NCBI GenBank assembly: GCA_025935595.1
Contig: JAICUZ010000007.1
Location: forward strand, 1-25,450
Length of the DNA stretch: 25,450 nt
Source: Burkholderiales bacterium
GTDB taxonomy: Bacteria; Actinomycetota; Thermoleophilia; Gaiellales; Gaiellaceae
Direction: 5' to 3'
Shown: one piece after another, positions 6,478 through 13,434 of the stretch
Layout of the letters: each line of letters opens with the position of its first letter
Numbering within the stretch: the stretch's first letter is position 1
The notes under the pieces: generated by a model
What the model saw: the letters and a program-made list of their open reading frames with translations, nothing else
Database searches by the model: none
What the model was told of the DNA's origin: nothing
Translations under genes and position numbers: made by a program

Positions 6478-7304
6478 CCGAAGCGCCCCGTGACGTAGCC
6501 CTCCGTCCGCTCGTCGGAGGGCTGCGTGAAGATCTTCTCGGTCGCGTCGTACTCGACGAGGATGCCGTTCCGCGAGCCGTCCTCTTTCACGTCGAGGCTG
6601 AAGAACGCGGTCATCTCCGCGACGCGCGCGGCCTGCTGCATGTTGTGCGTGACGATCACGAGCGTGTAGTCGCGCTTCAACTCGTGCATCAGGTCCTCGA
6701 TCGCCGTCGTCGAGATCGGGTCGAGTGCCGACGCCGGCTCGTCGAGCAGGATCACGTCCGGCTGCACTGCGATCGCGCGTGCGATGCAGAGCCGCTGCTG
6801 CTGGCCGCCCGACAGGCCGAGCGCCGAGCGCTTCAGGCGCGTCTTCACCTCGTCCCACAACGCCGCACCCTTGAGCGCCTGCTCGACGCGCCCGTCGAGG
6901 TCGTCCTTCATCCCGAGGATGCGCAGCCCGTAGGCGACGTTGTCGTAGATCGACTTCGGAAACGGGTTCGGCCGCTGGAAGACCATGCCGATCCGGCGGC
7001 GAACCTCGATCGGGTCGACGTCGCGTCCGTACAGGTCGACGCCGTGGTAGAGCACCCTTCCGTCGACCCGCGCGCTCGGCACGAGGTCGTTCATTCGATT
7101 GAGGCACCGGAGCACGGTCGACTTGCCGCAGCCCGACGGCCCGATCAGCGCCGTGACCCGGTTGCGATCGATCTTCAGCGAGACGTCCTTCACCGCGACC
7201 GCCGTGCCGTACCGCACGGAGAGATCGGTGATGTCGAACACGGTCTCGCGCGGGATCGCGGACGCGTCCGTCTGTGCGGTCGAGATCGATGTCACGGTGC
7301 TCAC
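6474..7304 (-). CDS. pstB: Phosphate ABC transporter ATP-binding protein PstB
   Basis: A 276-residue ATPase that drives high-affinity phosphate uptake. It has Walker A GPSGCGKST (55-63), the Q-loop and family-specific VFQRPNPFPKSIYDNVAYG, signature LSGGQQQR (164-171), Walker B VILLDEPAS (184-192) and the switch His in VTHN (220). The frame is open further upstream, but GTG 7304 is chosen because GGAGAG lies 7-13 nt before it and upstream codons show no homology. It is divergent from pstC, across a 100-nt regulatory gap, instead of following pstA as is usual. PhoU follows with a 4-nt overlap. Confidence 0.96.
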   Translation of the reverse strand: MSTVTSISTAQTDASAIPRETVFDITDLSVRYGTAVAVKDVSLKIDRNRVTALIGPSGCGKSTVLRCLNRMNDLVPSARVDGRVLYHGVDLYGRDVDPIEVRRRIGMVFQRPNPFPKSIYDNVAYGLRILGMKDDLDGRVEQALKGAALWDEVKTRLKRSALGLSGGQQQRLCIARAIAVQPDVILLDEPASALDPISTTAIEDLMHELKRDYTLVIVTHNMQQAARVAEMTAFFSLDVKEDGSRNGILVEYDATEKIFTQPSDERTEGYVTGRFG

Positions 7305-7336
7305 CCGGGGAGTCTCTCCACGCTGCTCGTCGACGG

Positions 7337-7376
7337 GGTACACGGCGTGTGAACGTCGTGTGTCGAAGTGGTGACC
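7337..7376 (-). promoter_or_regulatory. Putative PHO box reading toward pstB-phoU
   Basis: On the minus strand, units GGTCACC (7376-7370), CGACACA (7365-7359), GTTCACA (7354-7348) and GTGTACC (7343-7337) recur every 11 bp. The first unit is followed by ACTTCG, exactly as in the boxes before pstS and the response regulator. The site ends 32 nt before the pstB start. Actinobacterial PhoP-type regulators bind 11-bp direct repeats of GTTCACC. Confidence 0.5.
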
Positions 7377-7390
7377 CGCTGTCCAGCGGG
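7375..7390. promoter_or_regulatory. Inverted repeat CCCGCTG-TC-CAGCGGG, candidate operator
   Basis: A perfect 7-bp inverted repeat with a 2-nt centre next to the PHO-like box and 14 nt before the pstC start. It may be an operator for pstCAS or a short hairpin at the 5' end of its mRNA. Confidence 0.3.
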
Positions 7391-7404
7391 CTCGCGACGC
7401 TGGA

Positions 7405-8388
7405 ATGCTGGCGCGCATGGAAGCCGCATCGATCCCGGCGGGCTCACTCCCGCGCACTCGTCATGTCGGCGACCGCGTCGGCGACGGTCTGCTCTACGGC
7501 CTGACCGCGCTCGCCGCGATCCTCGGTGTGCTCATCGTCCTTGCGATCGTGTGGCGTGTCGCCGACGGTGCCTGGCCGGCGATCAAGATCTTCAAGGCGG
7601 GCTTCCTCTGGGGCAACGAGTGGAACGTCAACCGGGACGAGTTCGGCGCGCGCGACCTGATCATCGGCACTGTCGTCACCTCGTTCGGGGCGATGCTCCT
7701 CTCGGCGCCGCTTTCGATCGCGATCGGCCTCTTCCTCAGCGAACTCGCGCCGCCCGCCGTCCGCGCGCCCGTCGGAACGCTGATCGACATGCTCGCCGCC
7801 GTCCCGTCCGTCGTGATCGGCCTGTGGGGGATCTACGTGCTGGCGCCGTTCAACGCCAACCACACCGCACCGATCATCCAGTCGGTGCTCGGCTGGATCC
7901 CGATCTTCGGCGGAGACCCGCACACCGAGTCCACGGTGTTCACCGCGATCGTCGTGCTGACGATCATGACGATCCCGATCACGTCGTCGATCTGTCGCGA
8001 GCTCTTCATCGGCGTGCAGTCGGAGCTCGAGGAAGGATCGATCGGGCTCGGCGCCACGCGGTGGGAGATGGTGAAGACGGTCGTAGTGCCGTCGGTCCGC
8101 GGCGGCATCGTCGCTGCGATCATCCTCGGTCTCGGCCGCGCACTCGGTGAGGCGATCGCGGTCACGCAGGTGATCGGGAACTTCATCCCATTGAGGCACA
8201 CGCTGTTCGCGCCGGGCGACACGGCCGCGAGCCGGCTCGCGAACCAGTACCAGGGTGCGAGCACGAACACGCAGATCGCGGCGCTGATCTACCTCGCGCT
8301 GGTGCTGCTCGTGATCACCTTTTTCACCAACTACGCAGCGCAGCGCGTCGTCAAGCGCTTCGAGTTCCGGCGGACGGGCGGTGCGTGA
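7405..8388 (+). CDS. pstC: Phosphate ABC transporter permease PstC
   Basis: A 327-residue permease with about six membrane helices. The first helix follows a 28-residue cytoplasmic tail. The transmembrane core carries PLSIAIGLFLSELAPP and AAVPSVVIGLWGIYVLAP. The ATPase-contact loop (EAA-like) reads GATRWEMVKTVVVPSVRGGI and is followed by GRALGEAIAV, typical of PstC. It pairs with PstA to form the phosphate channel. Two start codons are possible (ATG 7405 or 7417); no ribosome binding site decides between them. The stop overlaps the pstA start by 4 nt (GTGA). Confidence 0.95.
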   Translation: MLARMEAASIPAGSLPRTRHVGDRVGDGLLYGLTALAAILGVLIVLAIVWRVADGAWPAIKIFKAGFLWGNEWNVNRDEFGARDLIIGTVVTSFGAMLLSAPLSIAIGLFLSELAPPAVRAPVGTLIDMLAAVPSVVIGLWGIYVLAPFNANHTAPIIQSVLGWIPIFGGDPHTESTVFTAIVVLTIMTIPITSSICRELFIGVQSELEEGSIGLGATRWEMVKTVVVPSVRGGIVAAIILGLGRALGEAIAVTQVIGNFIPLRHTLFAPGDTAASRLANQYQGASTNTQIAALIYLALVLLVITFFTNYAAQRVVKRFEFRRTGGA

Positions 8389-9266
8389 TCGAGCCCGGCG
8401 CGATCTCGTTGCGGGCGACGGGCCGGGGTCGCCGGCGCCTGCTCCTGAACCGGGTCGCCGAAGGCAGTGCGGTGCTGGCGGCGGTGCTCGCCGTCGCCGT
8501 CCTGGCGGTCGTCATCTGGTCGGTCGGGAGTCGCGGATTCGGTGCGATCAGCCTCGACTTCTTCGTCAAGGGCCCGAGCTCCGACTTCTTCGGCGGCAAG
8601 GGCGGCATCGCGCCCGCGCTCGCCGGCTCGTCGTTGCTCGTCGGGGTCGCGACCCTGATCGCGTTGCCGACCGGCGTCCTGACGGCGATCTTCGTCAGCG
8701 AGTTCGCTCCGGGCCGGGCGTCGCAGCAGATCCGTCTCTGGCTCGACGTGCTGAACGGCTTCCCATCGATCGTGATCGGCATCTTCGTCTTCACATTCAT
8801 CAGCCGTCAGAGCGCGTTCGCCGGTGGGTCCGCTCTCGCGATCATCATGCTCCCGCTCGTCGCGCGCTCGACGATGGAGGTGCTCCGCCTCGTGCCGACG
8901 GAGCTGCGCGAGGCGAGTTACGCGCTCGGCGTCTCGAAGTGGCAGACCGTGATCCGCGTCGTGCTGCCGACGTCGTTCGGTGGCATCCTCACCGGTACGA
9001 CGCTCGCGATCGCGCGCGCGGCGGGTGAGACGGCGCCGCTGCTCTTCACGTGTGCGATCGCCGGCCAGACCGTCGACTGGAACCCGTCGCATTCGGTGCA
9101 GTCGATCCCGCTGACGATCTTCAACTACTCCGAGTCGGCAGATCCGGCGTTGCACGAGCAGGCATGGGCCGCCGCCTTGGTGCTGATCCTGCTCGTGCTC
9201 GTGACGAGCCTCACCGCGCGCCTGGTGCTGGAGCGCTCACGCCGCAAGGTCGGCCTGCAGCGGTAG
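8385..9266 (+). CDS. pstA: Phosphate ABC transporter permease PstA
   Basis: A 293-residue permease, the partner of PstC. After an Arg-rich start and the first helix it shows GGIAPALAGSSLLVGVATLI, the conserved NGFPSIVIGIFVF segment, and the ATPase-contact loop EASYALGVSKWQTVIRVVLP, followed by AIARAAGETAPLLFT, the PstA hallmark. GTG start within the pstC stop (GTGA). Its own TAG stop (9264-9266) overlaps the first unit of the PHO box that precedes pstS, so pstS probably has both read-through and dedicated transcription. Confidence 0.95.
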   Translation: MIEPGAISLRATGRGRRRLLLNRVAEGSAVLAAVLAVAVLAVVIWSVGSRGFGAISLDFFVKGPSSDFFGGKGGIAPALAGSSLLVGVATLIALPTGVLTAIFVSEFAPGRASQQIRLWLDVLNGFPSIVIGIFVFTFISRQSAFAGGSALAIIMLPLVARSTMEVLRLVPTELREASYALGVSKWQTVIRVVLPTSFGGILTGTTLAIARAAGETAPLLFTCAIAGQTVDWNPSHSVQSIPLTIFNYSESADPALHEQAWAAALVLILLVLVTSLTARLVLERSRRKVGLQR

Positions 9267-9297
9267 TCACCACTTCGTAACGCCGGTGTCACCGGTC
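9265..9297 (+). promoter_or_regulatory. Putative PHO box upstream of pstS
   Basis: Units AGTCACC (9265-9271), CGTAACG (9276-9282) and TGTCACC (9287-9293) are spaced exactly 11 bp. The first unit is followed by ACTTCG as in the other boxes. The third lies in a 13-bp palindrome CCGGTG-T-CACCGG (9284-9296). The site fills the front half of the 71-nt pstA-pstS gap, giving pstS its own phosphate-starvation promoter. Confidence 0.55.
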
Positions 9298-9337
9298 CGC
9301 TGCCCACGGTGCCACGGGCAAACGCGACGCTCCCGCC

Positions 9338-10381
9338 ATGACAAAGCGACTCACGATTCTCATCGCGGCCGGCGCGGCCATCCTGGTCGCCGCAACCGCG
9401 GCGACGGCAAAGAGCACGGACACGACCATCACCGGCGCGGGCAGCACGTTCGTGCAGCCGCTCGTCGCAGCTTGGACGCCCGCGCTCGGCAAGGCGTTCG
9501 GCTACACGATCCAGTACAGCGGCGTCGGTTCCGGCGCCGGGATCGCGGCGATCACGGCCAACCAGGTCGACTTCGGCGCGTCCGACGCGCCGCTCAACGA
9601 GGCGCAGCAGACGGCGTGCCCCGACTGCATCCAGATCCCGTGGGCGCTGTCCGCAACTGCGGTTGCCTACAACGTCCCCGGCGCGCCGGCGCACCTCAAA
9701 CTGGACGGCAAAACCATCTCGAAGATCTTCCTCGGCACGATCAGCAACTGGAACGACCCGGTCATCAAGGCGCTCAACAAGGGCGCGAACCTGCCGGACC
9801 TGAAGATCACGCCGGTCTTCCGCTCGGACGGCTCGGGAACGTCCTACAACTTCACCGACTACCTGTCGTCGGTGAACACGAACTGGAAGACGAAGATCGG
9901 CACATCGACGCAGCCCGCGTTCCCGGCGGGGCAGGGCGCCAAGGGCTCGTCGGGCGTCGCCGGCCTGATCTCCCGCACGAGCGGCGCCGTCGGTTACGTC
10001 GACGTCGCCTACGCGATCAAGAACCACATCACGTTCGCTGCGGTCCGGAACAACGCCGGGAAGTTCCTCTTCCCGAGCCTCCGCCGGATCGAGGCGGCCG
10101 CGAGCGCGTTTACGACGGTGCCGGCGAACAACGCGATCAGCATCGTCAATCCTCCGAAGTCGGCGAAGCTCGCCTACCCGGTCAGCACCTACACGTACAT
10201 CATCGTCCACAAGAGAAGCGCGCACGCAGCCGAGCTGCGGAAGATGATCTTCTGGGCGCTGACGCAAGGGCAGGGCACGCAGTTCGCCGCGAAGCTCACC
10301 TTCGCGAAGCTGTCGGCCAACAAGAAGGTCCTGGTCGCGGCCGAGAAGTCGCTCAAGCAGATACAGGCGGCGGGAAACTAG
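9338..10381 (+). CDS. pstS: Phosphate-binding protein PstS
   Basis: A 347-residue periplasmic-type phosphate receptor. A signal peptide spans residues 1-24 with a likely signal peptidase I site after ATA. There is no lipobox Cys, unusual for a Gram-positive PstS, which is normally a lipoprotein. Phosphate-contact segments are GAGSTF (33-38), SGVGSGAGI (61-69), DFGASDAP (78-85) and RSDGSGTSYNF. A CPDC pair may form a disulfide. It is last in pstC-pstA-pstS instead of first. Its TAG stop interlocks with the kinase gene's TAG stop in a shared CTAG. Confidence 0.96.
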   Translation: MTKRLTILIAAGAAILVAATAATAKSTDTTITGAGSTFVQPLVAAWTPALGKAFGYTIQYSGVGSGAGIAAITANQVDFGASDAPLNEAQQTACPDCIQIPWALSATAVAYNVPGAPAHLKLDGKTISKIFLGTISNWNDPVIKALNKGANLPDLKITPVFRSDGSGTSYNFTDYLSSVNTNWKTKIGTSTQPAFPAGQGAKGSSGVAGLISRTSGAVGYVDVAYAIKNHITFAAVRNNAGKFLFPSLRRIEAAASAFTTVPANNAISIVNPPKSAKLAYPVSTYTYIIVHKRSAHAAELRKMIFWALTQGQGTQFAAKLTFAKLSANKKVLVAAEKSLKQIQAAGN

Positions 10382-11064
10382 CCCGGAAATGTCGCGCGGA
10401 TGCGGAGGCCCCGACCGGGGCCTCCGTCCGCGTCCATTTCTCCGCCTGCGGCGACGACGATGTGCTTCACGATCGCGAGGCCGAGCCCGGTGCCGCGCGT
10501 CGTGCGTGCGGCGTCGGCCCGGTAGAAGCGCTCGAAGAGCCGGTCGAGGGCGGACAGTGAGACACCGACGCCGTCGTCCGCGGCTGTGAGAACGACGGAG
10601 TCGCCGGCGCGCGCGACGTCGAACGTGAATGTTGCCCCGTGACCGGCGTACCGGATCGCGTTCTCCGCCAGGTTCTCCGCGACGATGCGCAGCATCCGGG
10701 GCCGCAGCGGAACTTCGGCTTCGCCGTCACCGACGGCGGCGAGCTCGACGCCGGCCCGAGCTGCGACGTCGTCGAGCCCGGCGAGCACATCCCGCAGCAC
10801 AGGCAACGCCGCCGTGTGCCCGAGTGCGACCACCTCGCGGCCGCTCTCGAGCTCCGAGAGGAAGAGGATCTCGTCGATCAAGGCGCCCGCGTCCTCGACC
10901 TCGACGCGCGCCTGCGCGATCAGCTCCTGGACGTCCGCACCCGGCAGCTCGGCTGAGTCGAGGAGCGCCAGGATCCGCGCGAGTGGTGTTCTCAGCTCGT
11001 GCGAGACGGCGGCCGTGAAGCCGGTGCGGAGCTCGTCATACGCACGCTCGTCGTCGTTCACCAC
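10378..11064 (-). CDS. Sensorless histidine kinase (PhoR/SenX3-like catalytic core)
   Basis: A 228-residue kinase made only of the HisKA dimerisation/phosphoacceptor domain and the ATPase domain. H-box AAVSHELRTPL (His22), N-box NLAENAIRYA (131-140), G1 box DDGVGV (163-168), F-box FERFYRAD and G2 box GTGLGLAIVK (191-200) are all intact, so it should autophosphorylate. There is no membrane helix, HAMP or PAS domain; an in-frame TGA at 11082-11080 blocks any longer N-terminus. It is divergent from its likely partner regulator across 55 nt, and its GTG start lies inside the PHO box. Phosphate status may reach it through PhoU or PstB (inference). Confidence 0.92.
   Translation of the reverse strand: MVNDDERAYDELRTGFTAAVSHELRTPLARILALLDSAELPGADVQELIAQARVEVEDAGALIDEILFLSELESGREVVALGHTAALPVLRDVLAGLDDVAARAGVELAAVGDGEAEVPLRPRMLRIVAENLAENAIRYAGHGATFTFDVARAGDSVVLTAADDGVGVSLSALDRLFERFYRADAARTTRGTGLGLAIVKHIVVAAGGEMDADGGPGRGLRIRATFPG
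10403..10426. terminator. Strong hairpin after pstS, inside the kinase coding end
   Basis: A perfect 10-bp stem CGGAGGCCCC / GGGGCCTCCG with loop GACC starts 22 nt after the pstS stop. It lies in the last codons of the opposite-strand kinase gene (encoding roughly DGGPGRGLR). There is no U-tract, so it is not a classical intrinsic terminator, but a stem this stable just after a stop is a plausible 3' end or pause site for the pst mRNA. Confidence 0.4.
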
Positions 11065-11088
11065 TTCGTCACCGGTCCGTCACCGAGC
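11056..11088. promoter_or_regulatory. PHO box shared by the kinase and regulator genes
   Basis: Three near-identical units GTTCACC (11056-11062), CGTCACC (11067-11073) and CGTCACC (11078-11084) recur every 11 bp, the best match in the window to the actinobacterial PhoP direct repeat. The box covers the start codon of the minus-strand kinase and lies 18 nt before the TATCGT box of the regulator. It predicts autoregulation. Confidence 0.6.
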
Positions 11089-11106
11089 GGGAAAGGCGCT
11101 CCGCTC

Positions 11107-11112
11107 TATCGT
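11107..11112 (+). promoter_or_regulatory. Putative -10 box of the response regulator (TATCGT)
   Basis: TATCGT ends 7 nt before the GTG at 11120, so transcription would begin at or next to the start codon (leaderless). Confidence 0.45.
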
Positions 11113-11119
11113 AGGGACC

Positions 11120-11818
11120 GTGGCGAAGATCCTCATCGTCGAGGACGACAACGTGATTGCCGACGGGATGGCGCGCCATCTCGTTGCGGCCGGGTTCGAC
11201 CCGGTCGTCGTCGGGCGAGGCGAGCTCGGGCTCGCCCGCCTGCGGTTCGAGAACCCGGACGTCTGCGTGCTCGACTTGATGCTCCCGGAACTGGACGGCT
11301 GGAAGCTGATCGAGACGGCGCGCGCCGAGGGCATCGGGACGCCGATCGTCGTCGTCTCCGCACGCGGTACCGAGCACGACCGTGTGCATGCGCTCGAGAT
11401 CGGAGCGGACGACTACCTCGTGAAACCATTCTCGATGCGCGAGCTCGTCGCTCGTGTCGGCGCCGCGGCGCGGCGAGGCGTGCGACCTGCGGAGGAGCGG
11501 CGCGGCGACCCGATCGAGATCGAGGAGCTCCGCGTCGACCCGCGCGAGGTGCAGGCCTTCGTCGACGGCCGCAGCGCCGAGTTGACGCCGACGGAGTTCA
11601 AGCTGCTGTACACGCTCGCCCTCGATCGCGGTCGTGTCGTCACGCGCGACGAGTTGCTTCAGAAAGTGTGGGGGAGACGCGAGACGCACCGCGATCGCAC
11701 CGTCGACGTGTTCGTCCGTCGTCTCCGACAGAAGATCGACCGCAACGCGTCACGGCACTCGTTCATCCAGACGCGCTTCGGCGTCGGCTACAAGCTGGAG
11801 CCCGAGGCGAAGAGCTAG
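11120..11818 (+). CDS. OmpR/PhoB-family response regulator (PhoP/RegX3-like)
   Basis: A 232-residue regulator. The receiver domain (1-118) begins with ILIVEDDN, has the phosphoacceptor Asp52 in LDLMLPELDG, the switch Ser80 and Lys102 in YLVKPFSMREL. The winged-helix domain (about 133-228) shows ELTPTEFKLLYTLA, the recognition region RDRTVDVFVRRLRQKI and the final wing TRFGVGYKLE. It most likely controls the Pho regulon, given the pst neighbours, the PHO box before it and the nearby kinase. The GTG start is the only one just before the receiver's first strand. Its stop shares CTAG with the convergent lipoprotein gene. Confidence 0.93.
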   Translation: MAKILIVEDDNVIADGMARHLVAAGFDPVVVGRGELGLARLRFENPDVCVLDLMLPELDGWKLIETARAEGIGTPIVVVSARGTEHDRVHALEIGADDYLVKPFSMRELVARVGAAARRGVRPAEERRGDPIEIEELRVDPREVQAFVDGRSAELTPTEFKLLYTLALDRGRVVTRDELLQKVWGRRETHRDRTVDVFVRRLRQKIDRNASRHSFIQTRFGVGYKLEPEAKS

Positions 11819-12252
11819 ATCGACGGACCGCTCCCGGACGACGTGGGCGCGTCTTCGGGTGGAACCGTCTGCCGCCAGAGCACGATCTTCCCGTCCGCGA
11901 CGCGGAAGACGGCGGCGGCCTTGATCCCGGGGGCGTCGCAGTGATGGCCGGGACGCTCGGTCAGGCGAAAGACGACGAGCACCTGGTTCTTGCGCTGATG
12001 GATGACGCGGATGATCTGGCCGCCGCACGGCAGCCCCGCGTTCCAGCGCACGGCATCGTCGTGCGTCTGCAGGACGATCTCGCCGTTCTGGACGATCTTC
12101 GCGCCGGCCGCGAAGAGAGTCGCAGCCGCCTCGTTGTCCGACGTGTTCAACGCAGCGCTCCAGGCGCGTGCCGTGTCCTCCGCCGAGCGCACCGAGTGAC
12201 CGCCGCAGGCTGCGAGCAACGCCGTCATGGCCAGGATCGCGACTCGCTTCAT
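11815..12252 (-). CDS. Small lipoprotein, NTF2/SnoaL-like fold
   Basis: A 145-residue exported protein. The signal MKRVAILAMTALLAACGG has a clear lipobox LAAC with Cys16 as the lipidation site. The rest (SAEDTARAWSAALNTSDNEAA..., then GKIVLWRQTVPP) reads like a SnoaL/NTF2-like alpha+beta barrel, a family with binding or enzyme roles that cannot be assigned here. Two Cys (in PCGG and HHCD) remain in the mature part. It is divergent from the acyl-CoA dehydrogenase with 18 nt between starts, and convergent with the regulator gene with interlocked stop codons. Confidence 0.8.
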   Translation of the reverse strand: MKRVAILAMTALLAACGGHSVRSAEDTARAWSAALNTSDNEAAATLFAAGAKIVQNGEIVLQTHDDAVRWNAGLPCGGQIIRVIHQRKNQVLVVFRLTERPGHHCDAPGIKAAAVFRVADGKIVLWRQTVPPEDAPTSSGSGPSI

Positions 12253-12257
12253 CGGAG

Positions 12258-12263
12258 TAGTCT
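12258..12263 (+). promoter_or_regulatory. Putative -10 box of the acyl-CoA dehydrogenase (TAGTCT)
   Basis: TAGTCT ends 7 nt before the GTG at 12271 within an 18-nt divergent gap. It predicts a leaderless transcript whose -35 contacts lie in the lipoprotein signal-peptide codons. Confidence 0.45.
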
Positions 12264-12270
12264 GCCGCGC

Positions 12271-13434
12271 GTGGAGTTCGAGCTCACGCCCGAGCAGCGC
12301 GAGATCCAGGCAGTCGCGCGCGAGCTGGCAACCGCCGAGATCGAGCCGTACGCGTCCGAATGGGACCGCGCACACGGCTTCCCGCGGGAGCTGCTCGACA
12401 AGCTGGCGGAGCCGGGTCTCCTCGGCGTGTGCGTGCCGGAGGAGCACGGCGGGGCCGGGGCCGACTTCATCTCGTACATCCTCGTGCTCGAGGAGCTCTC
12501 CCGTGCCGACGCCGGCGTCGGCGTCACCGTCGCGGTCCACACCAGCGCGTGCACGCTGCCGATCCTCGCGTTCGGCACCGACGCGCAGATCGCGGAGTTC
12601 GTGCCGCCGCTCGCGCACGGCGAGCAGATCGGGTGCTTCGCGCTGACCGAGCCGGGGGCCGGGTCGGATGCGGGTTCGCTCGTCACGTCGGCGTCGGAGG
12701 TCGACGAGGGTTGGCAGGTGAGCGGGGCCAAGCAATGGATCACGAACGCCGCGTTCGGCGGCCCGCTGATCCTCTTCGCGCGCACCGACCCGGGGACGCG
12801 AACTGCGCGTGGCGTGTCGGCATTCATCGTCGACGGTTCGCAGATCGAGATCACGCGCACCGAGGAGAAGCTCGGCCTGAACTCGTCGGTCACGAACGAC
12901 ATCGCCATCGATACGGTCGTCGGCCGCGATCGGATGATCGGCGAGCTCAACCACGGCTTTCGGATCGCGATGGCGACGCTCGACGGCGGTCGCATCGGAA
13001 TCGCGGCGCAGGCGGTCGGGATCGCGCAGGCGGCGTTTGACGTCGCACGCCGGTACGCGCTCGAGCGTGAGACGTTCGGTCATCGGATCGCCGACTACCA
13101 GGCGATCCAGCACAAGCTCGCGAACATGTCGATGGAGATCGACGCGGCGCGCTTGCTCGTCCTGCGGGCCGCCTGGCTGAAGGACGAGGGACGTCCGCAC
13201 ACGGAGGCCGGCGCGAAGGCCAAGCTCTTCGCATCCGAGATGGCGCGCCGCCAGACGGCCGAAGCAATCCAGGTGCTCGGAGGGTACGGCTACACGAAGG
13301 AGTTCCCGGTCGAGCGCTATTACCGCGACGCGAAGATCACGGAGATCTACGAGGGGACGAGCGAGATCCAGCGCCTCGTGATCGCACGTTCCATCTTGGG
13401 CCGCCAGGAGCTCGTTGCCACGCCGTCGCGATGA
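12271..13434 (+). CDS. Acyl-CoA dehydrogenase
   Basis: A 387-residue FAD enzyme making the first double bond in acyl-CoA oxidation. It has the N-terminal helical domain (FELTPEQREIQAVARELA), the FAD/substrate segment CFALTEPGAGSDAGSL, QWITNA, and the C-terminal YYRDAKITEIYEGTSEIQR, which carries the catalytic Glu361 at the position used by short- and branched-chain enzymes. Length is standard. Electrons would go to the EtfAB encoded 6 kb downstream. The stop lies in the 20-nt overlap with the cobalamin adenosyltransferase gene, so the two are coupled, which suggests a shared pathway with the B12 mutase. Isobutyryl- or butyryl-CoA are reasonable substrate guesses. Confidence 0.94.
   Translation: MEFELTPEQREIQAVARELATAEIEPYASEWDRAHGFPRELLDKLAEPGLLGVCVPEEHGGAGADFISYILVLEELSRADAGVGVTVAVHTSACTLPILAFGTDAQIAEFVPPLAHGEQIGCFALTEPGAGSDAGSLVTSASEVDEGWQVSGAKQWITNAAFGGPLILFARTDPGTRTARGVSAFIVDGSQIEITRTEEKLGLNSSVTNDIAIDTVVGRDRMIGELNHGFRIAMATLDGGRIGIAAQAVGIAQAAFDVARRYALERETFGHRIADYQAIQHKLANMSMEIDAARLLVLRAAWLKDEGRPHTEAGAKAKLFASEMARRQTAEAIQVLGGYGYTKEFPVERYYRDAKITEIYEGTSEIQRLVIARSILGRQELVATPSR

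Noticed and set aside
12253..12270. Cobalamin riboswitch controlling the acyl-CoA dehydrogenase-adenosyltransferase operon
   Set aside because: Only 18 nt separate the divergent starts; a cobalamin riboswitch needs well over 150 nt.
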